A stretch of 24,015 bases of DNA from Candidatus Peregrinibacteria bacterium (GTDB lineage: Bacteria; Patescibacteriota; Gracilibacteria; UBA1369; LOWO2-01-FULL-3): assembly GCA_018664365.1 (NCBI GenBank), contig JABJOK010000126.1, positions 1-24,015 of the forward strand, read 5' to 3'. Under the pieces are notes generated by a model. It was given only the letters and a program-made list of their open reading frames with translations. It was not told the DNA's origin and made no database searches. Positions 23,097 through 24,015 of the stretch are shown one piece after another. Every line of letters begins with the position of its first letter. The stretch's first letter is position 1. The position numbers were made by a program, and so were the translations under genes.

Positions 23097-24015
23097 TTAT
23101 CCAATATTTTTCCAATAACAATCCAAACAATACACGATATATTCAGTATCAGATGGGAAAGTTGTGATTAACGTGTTCTTGCAGCTATCGCATTTGCGTT
23201 TGTGCATTACTCGCTCATTCCGCATATTCCAACGCTGCGTACTGCGACATCCTGGACAATAAACAGGAAGAAGACGTATATCCATTTTTTTATAAAACTC
23301 GACCTCCTTATCCACAATTCCAAAATCATTCTCACAAATCACACACTTACGCTCCCTGACATCATCACCAATATCAACTCGGCCATCTATTTTATACTTC
23401 ATTCTTTCATGTGAAGTCTCTGGCAGATCATTCACTCCCTCAACAGGCTTGAAAAGCAGATCATACAAGGTGTAAATACCCTTTGCCTCCAATTCTCGAT
23501 TAACCTTATCGCTCAATTCCACAAATTCCTTCTCACTCACCTCCTTATTCAAAAAGTAAAATTTCTTGTATTTTTTATGTAAAAAATTGCATCCAAAAAG
23601 ATTTTCTCCCTCAAGGCAATTGATGCACCACTGGCTATCCTTTAAATTCCCACACCAATAAAGATGCTTCGAATTAAATAGATAATGAGCATAAGAAACA
23701 TCATAACAAAGATCCATTCCTGTAGGGATCGGACCGCAGTCGCAACTGTCACGTGTCCCCATATCCAGATTAGCCTGAGTTATGTAAAGGCTATCCTCAG
23801 TATGCCTTGTATCAAAGCACATGTGACAGTTTTTGCTATGATAAATATAATCCCCAGTGCACTTGGTAGTGTCACGTTGATGTACATACATTCGTGGAAT
23901 AGTCTTAGAAAGTTCTCGAACCTTTTCTTCAATAAATTCAATGCCATTCTTGTTGTCTAGATCCAACTTCTTCTCTTTTTTACGATATTCTTCTTCATTT
24001 AGTTGCTCATTAAAA
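23097..24015 (-). CDS. Cysteine-rich double zinc-ribbon protein, paralog 4 (partial, 5' end off window)
   Basis: The frame is open to the window edge. Before the TTG at 23966 it still encodes FNEQLNEEEYRKKEKK, which matches the N-terminal-half hinge (NK.YSKEEY) of the paralogs. The true start and the N-half therefore lie beyond 24015. Visible parts are the hinge, a helical linker, arm 2 starting at SKNCHMCF (with cysteines near the same register after a four-residue insertion), a second hinge-like KKFYFLNKEVSEKEF, and a complete C-terminal ribbon (CVIC, CPGC, CDSC, CLDC) with spacing 25-18-17. The SPFAYNET block of the other three is absent, replaced by a KGIYTLYDLLFKP region, so this is the most diverged copy. 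It is translationally adjacent to paralog 3. The function is unknown. Confidence 0.88.
   Translation of the reverse strand, partial: FNEQLNEEEYRKKEKKLDLDNKNGIEFIEEKVRELSKTIPRMYVHQRDTTKCTGDYIYHSKNCHMCFDTRHTEDSLYITQANLDMGTRDSCDCGPIPTGMDLCYDVSYAHYLFNSKHLYWCGNLKDSQWCINCLEGENLFGCNFLHKKYKKFYFLNKEVSEKEFVELSDKVNRELEAKGIYTLYDLLFKPVEGVNDLPETSHERMKYKIDGRVDIGDDVRERKCVICENDFGIVDKEVEFYKKMDIRLLPVYCPGCRSTQRWNMRNERVMHKRKCDSCKNTLITTFPSDTEYIVYCLDCYWKNIG

Noticed and set aside
23097..23966. Treating 23966 as the real start of paralog 4
   Set aside because: The codon there is TTG, and the frame continues upstream to the window edge with residues that match the family hinge, so the gene is truncated by the window.

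Overview
The window is a compact, AT-rich bacterial chromosome segment. It looks like a member of the Candidate Phyla Radiation (Patescibacteria). The reasons are the DUF3352 and DUF4012 membrane proteins, an alanyl-tRNA synthetase that stops after its editing domain, a family of very cysteine-rich paralogs, and a near absence of Shine-Dalgarno sequences. TGA ends several frames (DUF4012 protein, second cysteine-rich protein, mutL, small GC-rich gene), so the code looks standard rather than the UGA=Gly code of Gracilibacteria/Absconditabacteria. A lineage such as Peregrinibacteria would fit, but that is inference.

Layout. Positions 1-2848 (+) hold the 3' end of a probable metallo-beta-lactamase-fold hydrolase, a tRNA-Arg(CCT), a small helical protein and a 729-aa protein with a peptidoglycan-binding-like motif. 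miaB (+) and alaS (-) then converge on a hairpin that could terminate both. Positions 6304-13576 (+) are a tightly coupled four-gene operon: DUF3352 membrane protein, DUF4012 membrane protein, and two cysteine-rich paralogs, with junctions of TAATATG or a 4-base ATGA overlap. Positions 13594-14045 (-) are a GC-rich cassette: a two-helix membrane protein with its own promoter, a strong Shine-Dalgarno and a strong intrinsic terminator, unlike everything around it. Positions 14070-21272 (-) carry mutS, two lipoproteins (one acidic, one a Memo-like/CapA-like fusion) and mutL, all in one direction. Positions 21458-24015 (-) hold two more cysteine-rich paralogs, the outer one cut by the window edge.

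How the genes work together. mutS and mutL form methyl-independent mismatch repair, with an endonuclease-type MutL. miaB, alaS and the tRNA belong to translation. The DUF3352/DUF4012 proteins and the two lipoproteins are envelope proteins.

The most interesting system is the cysteine-rich family. Each full copy has homologous double zinc-ribbon modules at both ends with exactly conserved spacing. Between them lie two cysteine arms of about 76 residues, in which the cysteines fall almost entirely on a strict three-residue register, often with a 12-residue period. This suggests a narrow solenoid carrying a ladder of thiols or metals. The function is unknown. The coupling of one pair to DUF3352/DUF4012 genes is the best lead to a role.
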